The notes beneath the pieces were generated by a model. The model saw only the letters and a program-made list of their open reading frames with translations, had not been told where the DNA came from and searched no databases. A stretch of 64,000 bases of DNA from Candidatus Palauibacter rhopaloidicola (GTDB lineage: Bacteria; Gemmatimonadota; Gemmatimonadetes; Palauibacterales; Palauibacteraceae). Positions within the stretch are counted from its first letter, which is position 1. The number at the start of each line of letters is the position of its first letter. Below are positions 15,637 to 23,715 of this stretch, one piece after another. The stretch spans positions 124,001 to 188,000 of the forward strand of contig JAPPGH010000024.1 of assembly GCA_026914155.1 (NCBI GenBank), written 5' to 3'. Both the position numbers and the translations under genes were made by a program.

Positions 15637-17901
15637 ATGCGGTTCGCAAATGCGACAGAAGACTCCGGAGCGCCCCGGCGGTTGCGGGGCCGGCGGCGGG
15701 TGTGGGCGGTCGGGGTGGCGTGGGGCCTCTCGTTCGCCGTGCCCCCGGTCTCCGCCCAGGAGGCGGAGACCCCGATCGACTACGACGCCGCGATCGCGCA
15801 GAGCGGGATCGAGGGCAGCTACGGATACCTGCGCGCGCTGGACGGGTCAGCGACGCTCATTCAGGGAGACACCCGGGAGCGCGTCCAGCTCGCGGTGAAC
15901 GAACCCATTCTCGCCGGCGACCGGATCTTCGCGTCCGGTGAATCGCGCATCGAGATCTCGCTCGCCGATGGGAACCTTGTCCGGATCGGGGACCGGGCGG
16001 AGCTTCTCTTCCGCGCGCTCGCCAACTCCGCGGACACAAGCGATCCCGCTTCCATCCTCGAACTCGCGCGCGGGCGGCTTCAACTCGTGGTGGCCGCGAA
16101 CCCAGCGGGCTCCGAGTGGCCCTCCATCATCACACCGAACGCGACGATCCGGCCGCGGGGAGCCGGCTCCTTCCTGATCGTCGTCGACGACGAACGCCGC
16201 AGCGAGGTCGTCGTGCGCGAGGGGGTGGCGGAAGTCACGACCGGGACGGAACTCGCCGAGGTTCGCCGCGGAGAGAGCCTCCTCGTCGAGGGTGCGCGGG
16301 GCGACCGGCTCCGCTTCGCGGCGGCCCCGGGTCTCGATCGCCTGGAGGCGTGGGGCCAGGGGCTCGGCGACTACGCGGGCGGGGAGTATACGGCGCATGT
16401 GGAGCCGGATCTCCACTACGCCGCGTCTTCGCTCGAGGGACACGGGTCGTGGGTCGACGTGGGAGCAGGTGTCGCCTGGCGTCCGCGCGTGTCCACGGGC
16501 TGGGCGCCGTACCGGCACGGGCGCTGGCGACACACACCCAGCGGGATGTTCTGGGTCTCGTACGAACCGTGGGGCTGGGTGCCCTACCACTACGGGTACT
16601 GGGATCTCGATCCCGACTGGGGCTGGATCTGGTTCCCGGGACAGCGTTTCGCCGTCGCGCACGTGTACTGGTACTGGGGCCCGAGCTACGCGGGCTGGAT
16701 TCCCTCGGGCTACTACTGGCGCCACTACCGGAACTACTACGGGAGCGACTGGGGCTTCCACTTCGGGGTCTACGGACACATCGGGGGCGGCTTCGGGCGC
16801 TATCGGCACTGGACCTTCCTGCCGCACGGCCGCCTCGGACACCGGCGACAGCACTTCTACTCGGTGGGCGGTTCGAACTTCGGGCGCGGACGGAAGGCGG
16901 TTGAGCGCGGCGTGCTGCTGACGGACTCCCGCCTGCTCGGGCGCCAGGCGCAGCGGAGACCCGCGCAAACGCTGGCGAGCTTGCGGCGCGCGGTGTCGCG
17001 TGACGGGAGAACGGCCGTCAATGCGGACGGCTTCATCGATCGCGGCGCGGGTCTGCCGCGGGAGGTCGAACGCGTCGTGCTGCGAGGGCGCGATGGGCGG
17101 TCGGCCCGCCCGCGCGACGCGACCGCCGGGGCGACGAGCGGCAACTCGCGAACGGCCGGCTCAGCGCCGGTCCGCGTGACCAGGCGGTCGCCGGAGGCCG
17201 GTACGTTGCGGCTGGAGCGGTCCGGCGTTCAGGGGACGACGCGGTCCGGCGTGCAGGGGACGACGCGGTCCGGCGTGCAGGGGACGACGCGGACCGGTGT
17301 GCAGCGGGCGACGCAGCGGTCCGGCGTGCAACGGGCGACGCCGCCCGCGGCCGGGACCGGCGCCCGCCCGGCGATCCGGCGGCCCACGGCGCGGGATGCA
17401 CCCGACGCCGCGAGACGCCCCGCCGTGCGACCCACGACGCGGACAGGCTCCGGTGGCGTGCAGCGCGCGAACCCGCGGACAGCGCGGGAGTCGCCGGCCG
17501 TTCGGCGGACGGGAGGTACGACGACGAGACCCGCGACTCGGCCATCCGCCCCGCGGTCATCGCGGCCGGCGGTGCGCCCCCCCGGCCCCTCGAGGTCGAG
17601 CGGCACTGTCAGCCGATCCAGTGGAGGGTCTCGATCCGGAGGCGCGGTCAGACGCTCCGGCGGCAGTTCCCGATCCGGGGGCACGGTCAGACGCTCCGGC
17701 GGCAGTTCCCGATCCGGGGGCGCGGTCAGACGCTCCGGCGGCAGTTCCCGGTCCGGGGGCACGGTCAGACGCTCCGGCGGCAGTTCCCGGTCCGGGGGCA
17801 CGGTCAGACGCTCCGGCGGCAGTTCTCGGTCCGGGGGCGCGGTCCGCCGCTCCGGCGGCAGCTCCCGATCCGGAGGGGCGGTTCGCCGGTCGGGCGGCTA
17901 G
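15637..17901 (+). CDS. FecR-domain/DUF6600-like secreted protein with repetitive tail
   Basis: The 754-residue protein has an Arg-rich start, a hydrophobic signal (residues about 22-42, ending PPVSAQ) and a FecR-type domain (residues about 60-230). A Trp/Tyr-rich section (about 260-400) follows, with motifs such as WVSYEPWGWVPYHYGYW that resemble DUF6600 proteins. From about 530 it becomes low complexity: SGVQGTTR octapeptides, then 13-residue RRSGGSSRSGGTV units up to the stop. The tail is strongly basic and could bind nucleic acid, polysaccharide or the cell wall. GGGAG lies 5' of the ATG; a GTG at residue 22 is an alternative start. Confidence 0.8.
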   Translation: MRFANATEDSGAPRRLRGRRRVWAVGVAWGLSFAVPPVSAQEAETPIDYDAAIAQSGIEGSYGYLRALDGSATLIQGDTRERVQLAVNEPILAGDRIFASGESRIEISLADGNLVRIGDRAELLFRALANSADTSDPASILELARGRLQLVVAANPAGSEWPSIITPNATIRPRGAGSFLIVVDDERRSEVVVREGVAEVTTGTELAEVRRGESLLVEGARGDRLRFAAAPGLDRLEAWGQGLGDYAGGEYTAHVEPDLHYAASSLEGHGSWVDVGAGVAWRPRVSTGWAPYRHGRWRHTPSGMFWVSYEPWGWVPYHYGYWDLDPDWGWIWFPGQRFAVAHVYWYWGPSYAGWIPSGYYWRHYRNYYGSDWGFHFGVYGHIGGGFGRYRHWTFLPHGRLGHRRQHFYSVGGSNFGRGRKAVERGVLLTDSRLLGRQAQRRPAQTLASLRRAVSRDGRTAVNADGFIDRGAGLPREVERVVLRGRDGRSARPRDATAGATSGNSRTAGSAPVRVTRRSPEAGTLRLERSGVQGTTRSGVQGTTRSGVQGTTRTGVQRATQRSGVQRATPPAAGTGARPAIRRPTARDAPDAARRPAVRPTTRTGSGGVQRANPRTARESPAVRRTGGTTTRPATRPSAPRSSRPAVRPPGPSRSSGTVSRSSGGSRSGGAVRRSGGSSRSGGTVRRSGGSSRSGGAVRRSGGSSRSGGTVRRSGGSSRSGGTVRRSGGSSRSGGAVRRSGGSSRSGGAVRRSGG
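17221..17340 (+). repeat. 24-bp tandem repeat encoding SGVQGTTR
   Basis: Three near-identical 24-base units (17221-17292) are followed by two diverged ones encoding TGVQRATQR and SGVQRAT. They are in frame in the FecR-domain gene. Confidence 0.85.
17611..17898 (+). repeat. 39-bp tandem repeat encoding RRSGGSSRSGG(T/A)V
   Basis: One diverged unit (17611-17649) is followed by six nearly identical 39-base units (17650-17883) and a partial seventh ending at the stop. The copies differ mainly by T/A at the twelfth codon and by silent changes, so recent slippage or unequal crossing-over is likely. Confidence 0.95.
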
Positions 17902-17922
17902 CAGGAGCTTGACGGGCCGAGA

Positions 17923-18492
17923 TCAGGGGTCCGGCCACACGGTCGGATCCCGCTCCATCTCCGGCTCCGGTTCGACGCCGAGCGCCTCGACCATGCGCAC
18001 GTAGTAGTTGAAGAAGCCGACGACCTCCGTCGCGGTCAGAATCTGCGCGTCGGTCCAGCCGACCTCCCGCAGCCCGTCGATGTCCCGCAGCGCCGTGGAG
18101 GTCGGCTCGCGCGTGATCGCCACCGCGTAGTCCATCAGCCGGCGCGTCTTCGCGTCGAGCCCCGCCGTCCGATAGTCGATCCGGATCGCGCGGGCCAGCT
18201 CATCGTCCCCGGTGGCCTGACGGAGATCCTCTCCGTGCGCCTCCGTTCAGTAGAAGCAGTCGAGTTCGCGCGAGGTCACGGTCGCGAGCATCTCCCGCAC
18301 GTCCCACCCCAGCGGTCCCGGCGCCAGCATCAACGCTTCGTAGAGCCGGATCGAGGCACGCATGACGGGCGGGTTCAGGCTCTGGATGCCGATCACGTTG
18401 AACACGCGCCCCGCGCGGCGGACGGCCTTTTCGTACTCGCGGGCGAGGAGCCCGTCCGCTTCGTCGGGAGCTACCGTCTCGATATGCGGCAT
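17923..18492 (-). CDS. AhpD-like/peroxidase-related selenoprotein (in-frame UGA = Sec82)
   Basis: The track splits this gene into ORFs at 18247-18492 and 17923-18135, but both are in one frame, and the only stop between 18492 and 17923 is TGA at 18247-18249. Read through, it gives 189 residues of the AhpD/carboxymuconolactone decarboxylase fold. The active site is RELDCFY-Sec-TEAH, exactly the AhpD CxxCxxxH motif with the second Cys replaced. The sequence continues conserved on both sides. A bSECIS-like hairpin follows the UGA at the correct distance. AGGAGGC lies before the ATG. AhpD-like proteins reduce peroxides or disulfides by CxxC redox chemistry. It lies 62 bases downstream of the hydroxyproline dehydratase gene, probably in the same operon. 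Confidence 0.85.
18220..18249 (-). promoter_or_regulatory. Putative bSECIS element for UGA recoding
   Basis: After UGA come ten bases, then ACGGAG-AGGAU-CUCCGU: a perfect 6-bp stem with a 5-base loop that starts at base 17 after the UGA. Bacterial SECIS elements need a small apical loop about 16-37 bases downstream with a G among its first two bases, and this loop starts AG. SelB would bind here. Confidence 0.7.
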
Positions 18493-18554
18493 TTTGCCTC
18501 CTGCAGGCGACGGATCCGGGGTTCAGAACCAGCTCGTCGGCGGGCACCCGCTCT

Positions 18555-19583
18555 TCAGCGTACGAGGAAGCCGTCCCGCCACGGATCCTCCGGATCGACG
18601 AGGAACTCGTGGCGGCCCGTAACCCAGGCCCGGCCGCCGACCTCCGGCACGACGGCCGCGTGGCCGCCGACTGTCGTCGTGTCGACGACGCGGCCGCTGA
18701 ACCGGCCGCCGATGATGCTCTCGACGATGATCTCCGAATCGCCGGAGTACTCCCCGCGCGCGTGAAGGATGGCGAGGCGGCCGCTCACGGCGGTCCCGGT
18801 CGGACTTCGGTCGAGTTCCCCGTCCGCGAAGATGCAGACGTGCCGCGAGTGGTGCGCGGCGTCGGCCGGCGCACCGGTGAACACCGTGCCGTAGAGAAAC
18901 CCGAGATCGGGATCGTCCGGATGCGCGATGTGACCCCCGGCGGACGAGGACACCGCCCGCGTGATCCGGCGCCCCGCGTCGATGAGGTCGGCGCCGCCGC
19001 CCGGGGTGAGCGAGAGCCCGAGCGCGTCCGCATCCACGTAGGCGTAGAAGGCCCCCCCGAAGGCGAGGTCGTATGACACCGTACCCAGCCCCTCGACCTC
19101 CACGGCCCGCCCCAGCGCGGGCGCGAAGGACGGCACGTTGAGGAACCGGACCTCGCGGACCCGCTCGCGATCCAGGATGGCGGTGGCGCGCACGAGCCCG
19201 GCGGGCGTGTCGATCGTCACGGGCCGCTCCCTGCCCGACCCGTCGACCCAGCCGGCTTCGACGGCGATCTTCGCCACGCCGATGATCCCGTGACCGCACA
19301 TCGTCGAGTAGCCCTCGTTGTGCATGAACAGGACGGAGAAGTCCGATCCGGGCCGCACGGGAGGCATCACGAGGCAGCCGTACATGTCGGCGTGCCCCCG
19401 CGGCTCCCACATCAGCGCGCGGCGGAGCTCGTCGTGTTCCGCCCGCGCGACGCGCCGCCGGGCGAGGACCGTGTCTCCCTCCAGCTCCGGGAAACCCGCC
19501 ACGATGACGCGCAGCGGCTCTCCCTCGGTGTGGGCGTCGATCGTCTCGATGCGAAGCCAGTGTTCGGGCGCGGTCCAGGTCAT
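18555..19583 (-). CDS. Trans-3-hydroxy-L-proline dehydratase (proline racemase superfamily)
   Basis: The ATG at 19583 sits behind GAGGAG; the 428-residue track form is an extension. The 342 residues match the proline racemase/hydroxyproline epimerase fold. The first active-site Cys is Cys96 in MCGHG. The second active-site position reads DRSPTGTA, with Thr262 instead of Cys. That Cys/Thr pair is the hallmark of trans-3-hydroxy-L-proline dehydratases, which produce delta1-pyrroline-2-carboxylate, rather than racemases or epimerases. Its role would be catabolism of collagen- or peptide-derived hydroxyproline. The AhpD-like selenoprotein gene follows and an aquaporin gene diverges from it. Confidence 0.85.
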   Translation of the reverse strand: MTWTAPEHWLRIETIDAHTEGEPLRVIVAGFPELEGDTVLARRRVARAEHDELRRALMWEPRGHADMYGCLVMPPVRPGSDFSVLFMHNEGYSTMCGHGIIGVAKIAVEAGWVDGSGRERPVTIDTPAGLVRATAILDRERVREVRFLNVPSFAPALGRAVEVEGLGTVSYDLAFGGAFYAYVDADALGLSLTPGGGADLIDAGRRITRAVSSSAGGHIAHPDDPDLGFLYGTVFTGAPADAAHHSRHVCIFADGELDRSPTGTAVSGRLAILHARGEYSGDSEIIVESIIGGRFSGRVVDTTTVGGHAAVVPEVGGRAWVTGRHEFLVDPEDPWRDGFLVR

Positions 19584-19722
19584 GTGAACTCCTCGGTGAA
19601 GCAGTGGCCCCCGTCGACGGGATCGTCGTATGCTGGCGTCGCTGATCTTACGCCCCGCCGCCGAAGTCCGCTTCGGTGGCGGCTCGCCGCGCCGCACGAT
19701 GATCATCGCCAAGGGAGAAGGC

Positions 19723-20346
19723 ATGAGACCGAGGGCTGTCGCCGCCGAACTCGTGGGCACGTTCGCGCTCGCACTTTCCGCCGTGATCTCCGTCAACAAC
19801 CCCGGTTTTCCTGTCCCGGCGCCGGCGATGGCCGGACTCACGCTTGGGGTCCTGGTTCACCTTCTCGGGCCTGTCTCGGGCTGCCTGCTCAACCCGGCGG
19901 TCACGATCGCCATCTGGTCAATCGGGAAGATCGAGGCGAAGGACGCCGGCCCGTTCATCGCGGCGCAGTTTGCGGGGGCCGGATTGGCCCTCGCCCTCGG
20001 AAGCGTCCTGTTCGCAGATCCGGTCCCGCTCCCCGTGGACGCGTCCGCCGGCACCGGCGTGGCCGAGATGCTGGGGGCTGCCCTCCTCGCCTTCGCGATC
20101 GGAGCCGTCTTCCTGGACCGCATCCCCGACCGGCTGACCGGCGCCGTCATCGGCGCGGCGCTCGTCGTGGGAATCTCGTGGGCCGCCCACGGATCGAACG
20201 GTGTTCTCAACCCGGCAGTCGCCCTCGGGATCGGGTCTTTCTCGCTCGCCTACGTTTGGGGGCCCGTCGTCGGCGCCCTGATCGGCGCACACCTGTCCCG
20301 GTACGTGTGTGACCCGGGCGGCCGGACGACACGCGTCGACGGCTAG
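19723..20346 (+). CDS. Aquaporin/MIP family channel
   Basis: The ATG at 19723 is chosen because AAGGGAGAAGGC lies directly before it; the track's earlier GTG/ATG starts lack one. The 207-residue membrane protein shows about six helices and two NPA boxes: GCLLNPAVT (first half) and GVLNPAVAL (second half). These form the water or glycerol pore. Family members conduct water or small uncharged solutes; the selectivity residues are not resolved here. Its stop codon overlaps that of the convergent VOC gene at a CTAG palindrome. Confidence 0.88.
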   Translation: MRPRAVAAELVGTFALALSAVISVNNPGFPVPAPAMAGLTLGVLVHLLGPVSGCLLNPAVTIAIWSIGKIEAKDAGPFIAAQFAGAGLALALGSVLFADPVPLPVDASAGTGVAEMLGAALLAFAIGAVFLDRIPDRLTGAVIGAALVVGISWAAHGSNGVLNPAVALGIGSFSLAYVWGPVVGALIGAHLSRYVCDPGGRTTRVDG

Positions 20347-20744
20347 CGGTCGGAGAGGTCTTCGCCCTCGGGCGGGTCCGGTGCCTCGCCATCCGCGAGA
20401 CCTCGGTAGAAGGTGAGCCCGTTCATGTCGAGGTCGTAGAAGGCGAATTCGCGCGTGCCCCAGGGCGTCCGCCGCAGGGCCGTGCGCTCGTGGAAGACCC
20501 CCTGTTCGCGGTATTCGTCGAACAGGTCCTCGACCGCGGGCACGACGAAGCGAAGCATGGGCCGCTCTACGCGGGACCACTCCTCCGCATCGTGCCACTG
20601 GATGTGCAACTCGATCCCGTCCCGTCTCACGCCGGCGTACCCCGGATCGCGCGTCGAATCGGCGAAGGCGAGTTCGAAGCCGAGCCGTCCGACGTAGAAA
20701 CCGATCGCCGCGGCGACATCCCGCGACGGAAGCACGGGCTGCAC
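20343..20744 (-). CDS. VOC/glyoxalase-like protein
   Basis: The frame reads about 133 residues from the GTG at 20744. The track start lies inside the KorB gene and is not credible; GTG 20735 is another option and neither has a strong ribosome site. The protein shows the vicinal-oxygen-chelate pattern: SRDVAAAIGFYVGRLGFEL at the start, HIQWH in the middle and DLDMNGLTFYRG at the end, as in bleomycin-resistance/glyoxalase relatives. Such proteins bind a metal between paired beta-alpha-beta modules. It lies just after korB on the same strand, but the link to that operon is only positional. Confidence 0.75.
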   Translation of the reverse strand: MQPVLPSRDVAAAIGFYVGRLGFELAFADSTRDPGYAGVRRDGIELHIQWHDAEEWSRVERPMLRFVVPAVEDLFDEYREQGVFHERTALRRTPWGTREFAFYDLDMNGLTFYRGLADGEAPDPPEGEDLSDR

Positions 20745-20776
20745 GGCCTCGAGGCGGGCCGCCCTCTCCCCGGCCG

Positions 20777-21850
20777 CTATCGGTAGTTCTCCATCAGGGC
20801 GTCCAGCGCCTCCGCTCCCGGGCACAGCTCCTCGAAGGGGAAGTTCCACAGCGGCCGGTCGACCGTCCCCAGCACGTCGTGCAGATCCCTCGACTCCGGG
20901 TCCACGTAGAGGAGACCGGTCGGAACCTCGCCCGCGTTCTGGCGTTCGCGCAGGTAGCCGTACACGGCGTCCCTGTCGGTCGCGTCGTAGTCGCCCTCCA
21001 CCTGCCGGAACCGGATCACGCTGCCGTCGTGCATGCGGACGTCGCGCACATCGGCGGACCCTATGTCGGCCGTGATTTCATCCGCCGGGGGGACGAAGTC
21101 CTTCGGAGCCACGAACGCGGCCTCGACCGCCTCGCGGAAGTGCTCGCGCGTGTAGGCGTAGCTCTTCGTCGACCCCACATGGTCGTTGAAGGTCACGCAC
21201 GGAGAGATGACATCGACGAGCGCCAGACCCGGGTGCCGGATGCCCGCCTTGATGATGGGGACGAGCTGGTTCTTGTCGCCGGAGAAGCCGCGGGCCACGA
21301 AGGTCGCGCCGATCGAGAGTCCGAGCAGAACCGGATCGATGGGGGGCTGTTCGTTCGGGACGCCCCGCTTCGACTTCGAGCCCATGTCGGCCGAGGCCGA
21401 GAACTGGCCCTTCGTCAGGCCGTACACCCCGTTGTTCTCGATGATGTAGAGGAGATTGAGATTGCGCCGCACCGCGTGGCAGAGTTGCCCGAGTCCGATC
21501 GAGAGCGAGTCCCCGTCTCCGGAGACGCCGATATAGACGAGGTCGCGGTTCGCGGCGTTCGCCCCGCTCGCCACCGACGGCATCCGCCCGTGCACGCTGT
21601 TGAAGCCGTGGCTTTCGGACATGAAGTAGGCGGTCGTCTTCGACGAGCAGCCGATCCCGCTCATCTTGGCCGCCCGATGGGTCGGGATCGCGAGTTCCCA
21701 CGCCGCCTCGATCAGCGCCGCGGTGACGGAATCGTGGCCGCACCCCGCGCACAGCGTGGACATCACGCCCTCGTAGTCGCGGCGCGTGAGCCCCAGTTCG
21801 TTCTTCTCCAGACTCGGATGAAAGACCCGCGGCTTGGCGATGTACGTCAT
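20777..21850 (-). CDS. korB: 2-oxoacid:ferredoxin oxidoreductase, beta subunit
   Basis: This 357-residue subunit binds thiamine diphosphate: the GDGDSLSIG...IIENN motif is present, and CAGCGHDS near the N-terminus is typical of the family. With the alpha subunit it makes succinyl-CoA (or another acyl-CoA) and CO2 from a 2-oxo acid with reduction of ferredoxin. The start overlaps the alpha stop (ATGA). The third gene upstream encodes a flavin/iron-sulfur subunit. 2-oxoglutarate is the likely substrate given the family, but pyruvate or branched-chain acids cannot be excluded. Confidence 0.93.
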   Translation of the reverse strand: MTYIAKPRVFHPSLEKNELGLTRRDYEGVMSTLCAGCGHDSVTAALIEAAWELAIPTHRAAKMSGIGCSSKTTAYFMSESHGFNSVHGRMPSVASGANAANRDLVYIGVSGDGDSLSIGLGQLCHAVRRNLNLLYIIENNGVYGLTKGQFSASADMGSKSKRGVPNEQPPIDPVLLGLSIGATFVARGFSGDKNQLVPIIKAGIRHPGLALVDVISPCVTFNDHVGSTKSYAYTREHFREAVEAAFVAPKDFVPPADEITADIGSADVRDVRMHDGSVIRFRQVEGDYDATDRDAVYGYLRERQNAGEVPTGLLYVDPESRDLHDVLGTVDRPLWNFPFEELCPGAEALDALMENYR

Positions 21851-23691
21851 GCACCCACTCCTTCGGCGGTCTCCGCCGCGACGCCGAGGCGATCCTTCAC
21901 GCCCGCGATGACGTGGCGTGCGCTCAGCGGGAGCCCTCCGTAGCGGAGGACCGAGGTCAGCCGTTCCTTCGAGGCCGGCGTCTCCAGCGTGAGGAGCGAC
22001 TTCAACTGCGCGTCCCGGTTCTGTTCGATGACGATGTTGAGGTCGTGGGCCTCGATGAAGCGTCCGACCTCGGCCGCGAAGGGAAACCCCCGGATCCGCA
22101 TGTAGTCGAGGCGGAGCCCGTCCTCCGCCTCCATGCGCTCGATGGCCTCGCGCACCGCGCCGTCGCAGGCGCCCAGCGTGATGAGTCCGTACCGCGCGTC
22201 CGGCCGCGAGCGGATCTCCGGGGGAGGCACCGCCTCCGCCGCACGGTCGATCTTCTCGGCGATGCGGTCGATGACCTCCTGGTATTCGTCCGGGTCCTCC
22301 GTGTACTTGCCGTATTTCGTGTGGCCGGAGCCGCGCGTGAAGTAGGCGCCCTTCGGATCCTCCCCCGGAATCGTACGATACGGGATCCCGTCACCGTCCA
22401 CGTCCAGGTACCGGTAGAAGGTCTCGACTTCCGCGAGCGCCTCCGCGTCGAGCACCTTGCCGCGATCCGGACTGTACCCGTCGTCCCACCGGAAGCGGGG
22501 CACGACCCAGTCGTTCATCCCGATGTCGAGGTCGGAGAGCACGAATACGGGCGTCTGGAAGCGTTCCGCGAGATCGAACGCCTGCACGCTGAACTCGAAG
22601 CACTCCGCAGGATCCTTCGGGTAGAGGCAGAGGTGCTTCGTGTCGCCGTGCGAGGCGTAGGCGCAGAGGAGGATGTCGCCCTGCTGGGTGCGCGTCGGCA
22701 TCCCGGTCGACGGGCCGACGCGCTCGACGTCGAAGAACACACAGGGGACTTCGGCGTAGTACGCGAGCCCGATGAACTCCGTCATGAGCGAGATGCCCGC
22801 CCCGCTCGTGGCCGTGAAGGCGCGGGCTCCGGCCCACCCCGCGCCGATCGCGATGCCGGCCGCCGCCAGTTCGTCCTCCGCCTGCAGGATCGCCGCCTTG
22901 CTCCGCCCTGTCTCCTCCTCCACGCGCAGACGCCGGCAATAGGCCGTGAAGGCGTCCACCAGCGACGTCGAGGGTGTGATCGGATACCAGGCCGCGACCG
23001 TCGCGCCCGCATAGACGCAACCGAGCGCCGCCGCCGTGTTCCCGTCGATCAGAATCGATTCCCGCGTGGCATCCATGCCCTCAAGCCGGATCGGCAGGGG
23101 GCACTCGAAGTTCTCGGCCGCATAGTCGTAGCCGAGCCGGATCGCCTTGAAGTTTGCATCGAGGAGATGACGCTTCCTCTCGCCGAAGGTCTCCTCGAGC
23201 AGTCCCCGGATCACATCCATGTCGATGTCGAGGAGGGCGGCGAGCGCGCCCGTGTAGGCGATGTTCTTCATCAGGATGCGCGTGCGCCCGCCGTCGAAGC
23301 TCTTCACGCACATCTCGGCCAGCGGGACGCCGAGGAACGTCACCTCGTCGCGCCGCAGCGTATCCGCCATGGGCCAGCTCGAGTCGTACAGCAGCCAGCC
23401 GCCGGGGACGAGTTCCTCGATGTCCTGGGCGTAGGTCTCCGGGTTCATCGCCACGATGAGGTCGAAGTCCGGCGTGCGCGCGACGTGGCCCGACCGGTTC
23501 ACGCGGATCTCGTACCAGGTGGGAAGGCCCTGGATGTTCGAGGGGAAGACGTTCTTCCCGGACACCGGGACCCCCATCCGGAAGATCGACTGCATGATGA
23601 GGCCGTTGGCGCTCGCGGAGCCGGTGCCGTTCACGGTGCCGATCTTGAGCGCGAAGTCGTTCACGCGGTCCGTCTTCCTGTCGGCCTTCAT
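21847..23691 (-). CDS. korA: 2-oxoacid:ferredoxin oxidoreductase, gamma-alpha fused subunit
   Basis: The 614-residue protein has an N-terminal gamma domain (residues about 15-190, starting IGTVNGTGSASANGLIMQSI) fused to the alpha pyrimidine-binding domain (about 215-610, with AGATVAAWYPITPSTSLVDAF). It pairs with KorB to oxidise a 2-oxo acid with CoA. Its stop overlaps the KorB start, and it begins 25 bases after the GltD-like gene. There is no good ribosome site at the ATG, so translation may depend on the upstream gene. A direct repeat GCCGACATGAA spans the start region. Confidence 0.92.
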   Translation of the reverse strand: MKADRKTDRVNDFALKIGTVNGTGSASANGLIMQSIFRMGVPVSGKNVFPSNIQGLPTWYEIRVNRSGHVARTPDFDLIVAMNPETYAQDIEELVPGGWLLYDSSWPMADTLRRDEVTFLGVPLAEMCVKSFDGGRTRILMKNIAYTGALAALLDIDMDVIRGLLEETFGERKRHLLDANFKAIRLGYDYAAENFECPLPIRLEGMDATRESILIDGNTAAALGCVYAGATVAAWYPITPSTSLVDAFTAYCRRLRVEEETGRSKAAILQAEDELAAAGIAIGAGWAGARAFTATSGAGISLMTEFIGLAYYAEVPCVFFDVERVGPSTGMPTRTQQGDILLCAYASHGDTKHLCLYPKDPAECFEFSVQAFDLAERFQTPVFVLSDLDIGMNDWVVPRFRWDDGYSPDRGKVLDAEALAEVETFYRYLDVDGDGIPYRTIPGEDPKGAYFTRGSGHTKYGKYTEDPDEYQEVIDRIAEKIDRAAEAVPPPEIRSRPDARYGLITLGACDGAVREAIERMEAEDGLRLDYMRIRGFPFAAEVGRFIEAHDLNIVIEQNRDAQLKSLLTLETPASKERLTSVLRYGGLPLSARHVIAGVKDRLGVAAETAEGVGA

Positions 23692-23715
23692 GTCGGCTTC
23701 ATGTCGGCCATTCCG

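Noticed and set aside
18247-18492. 81-residue AhpD fragment as a pseudogene cut by a nonsense mutation
   Set aside because: The UGA replaces exactly the second active-site Cys, and a bSECIS-like hairpin follows at the right distance, so selenocysteine is the better reading; a nonsense mutation is still possible until selenium genes are found.
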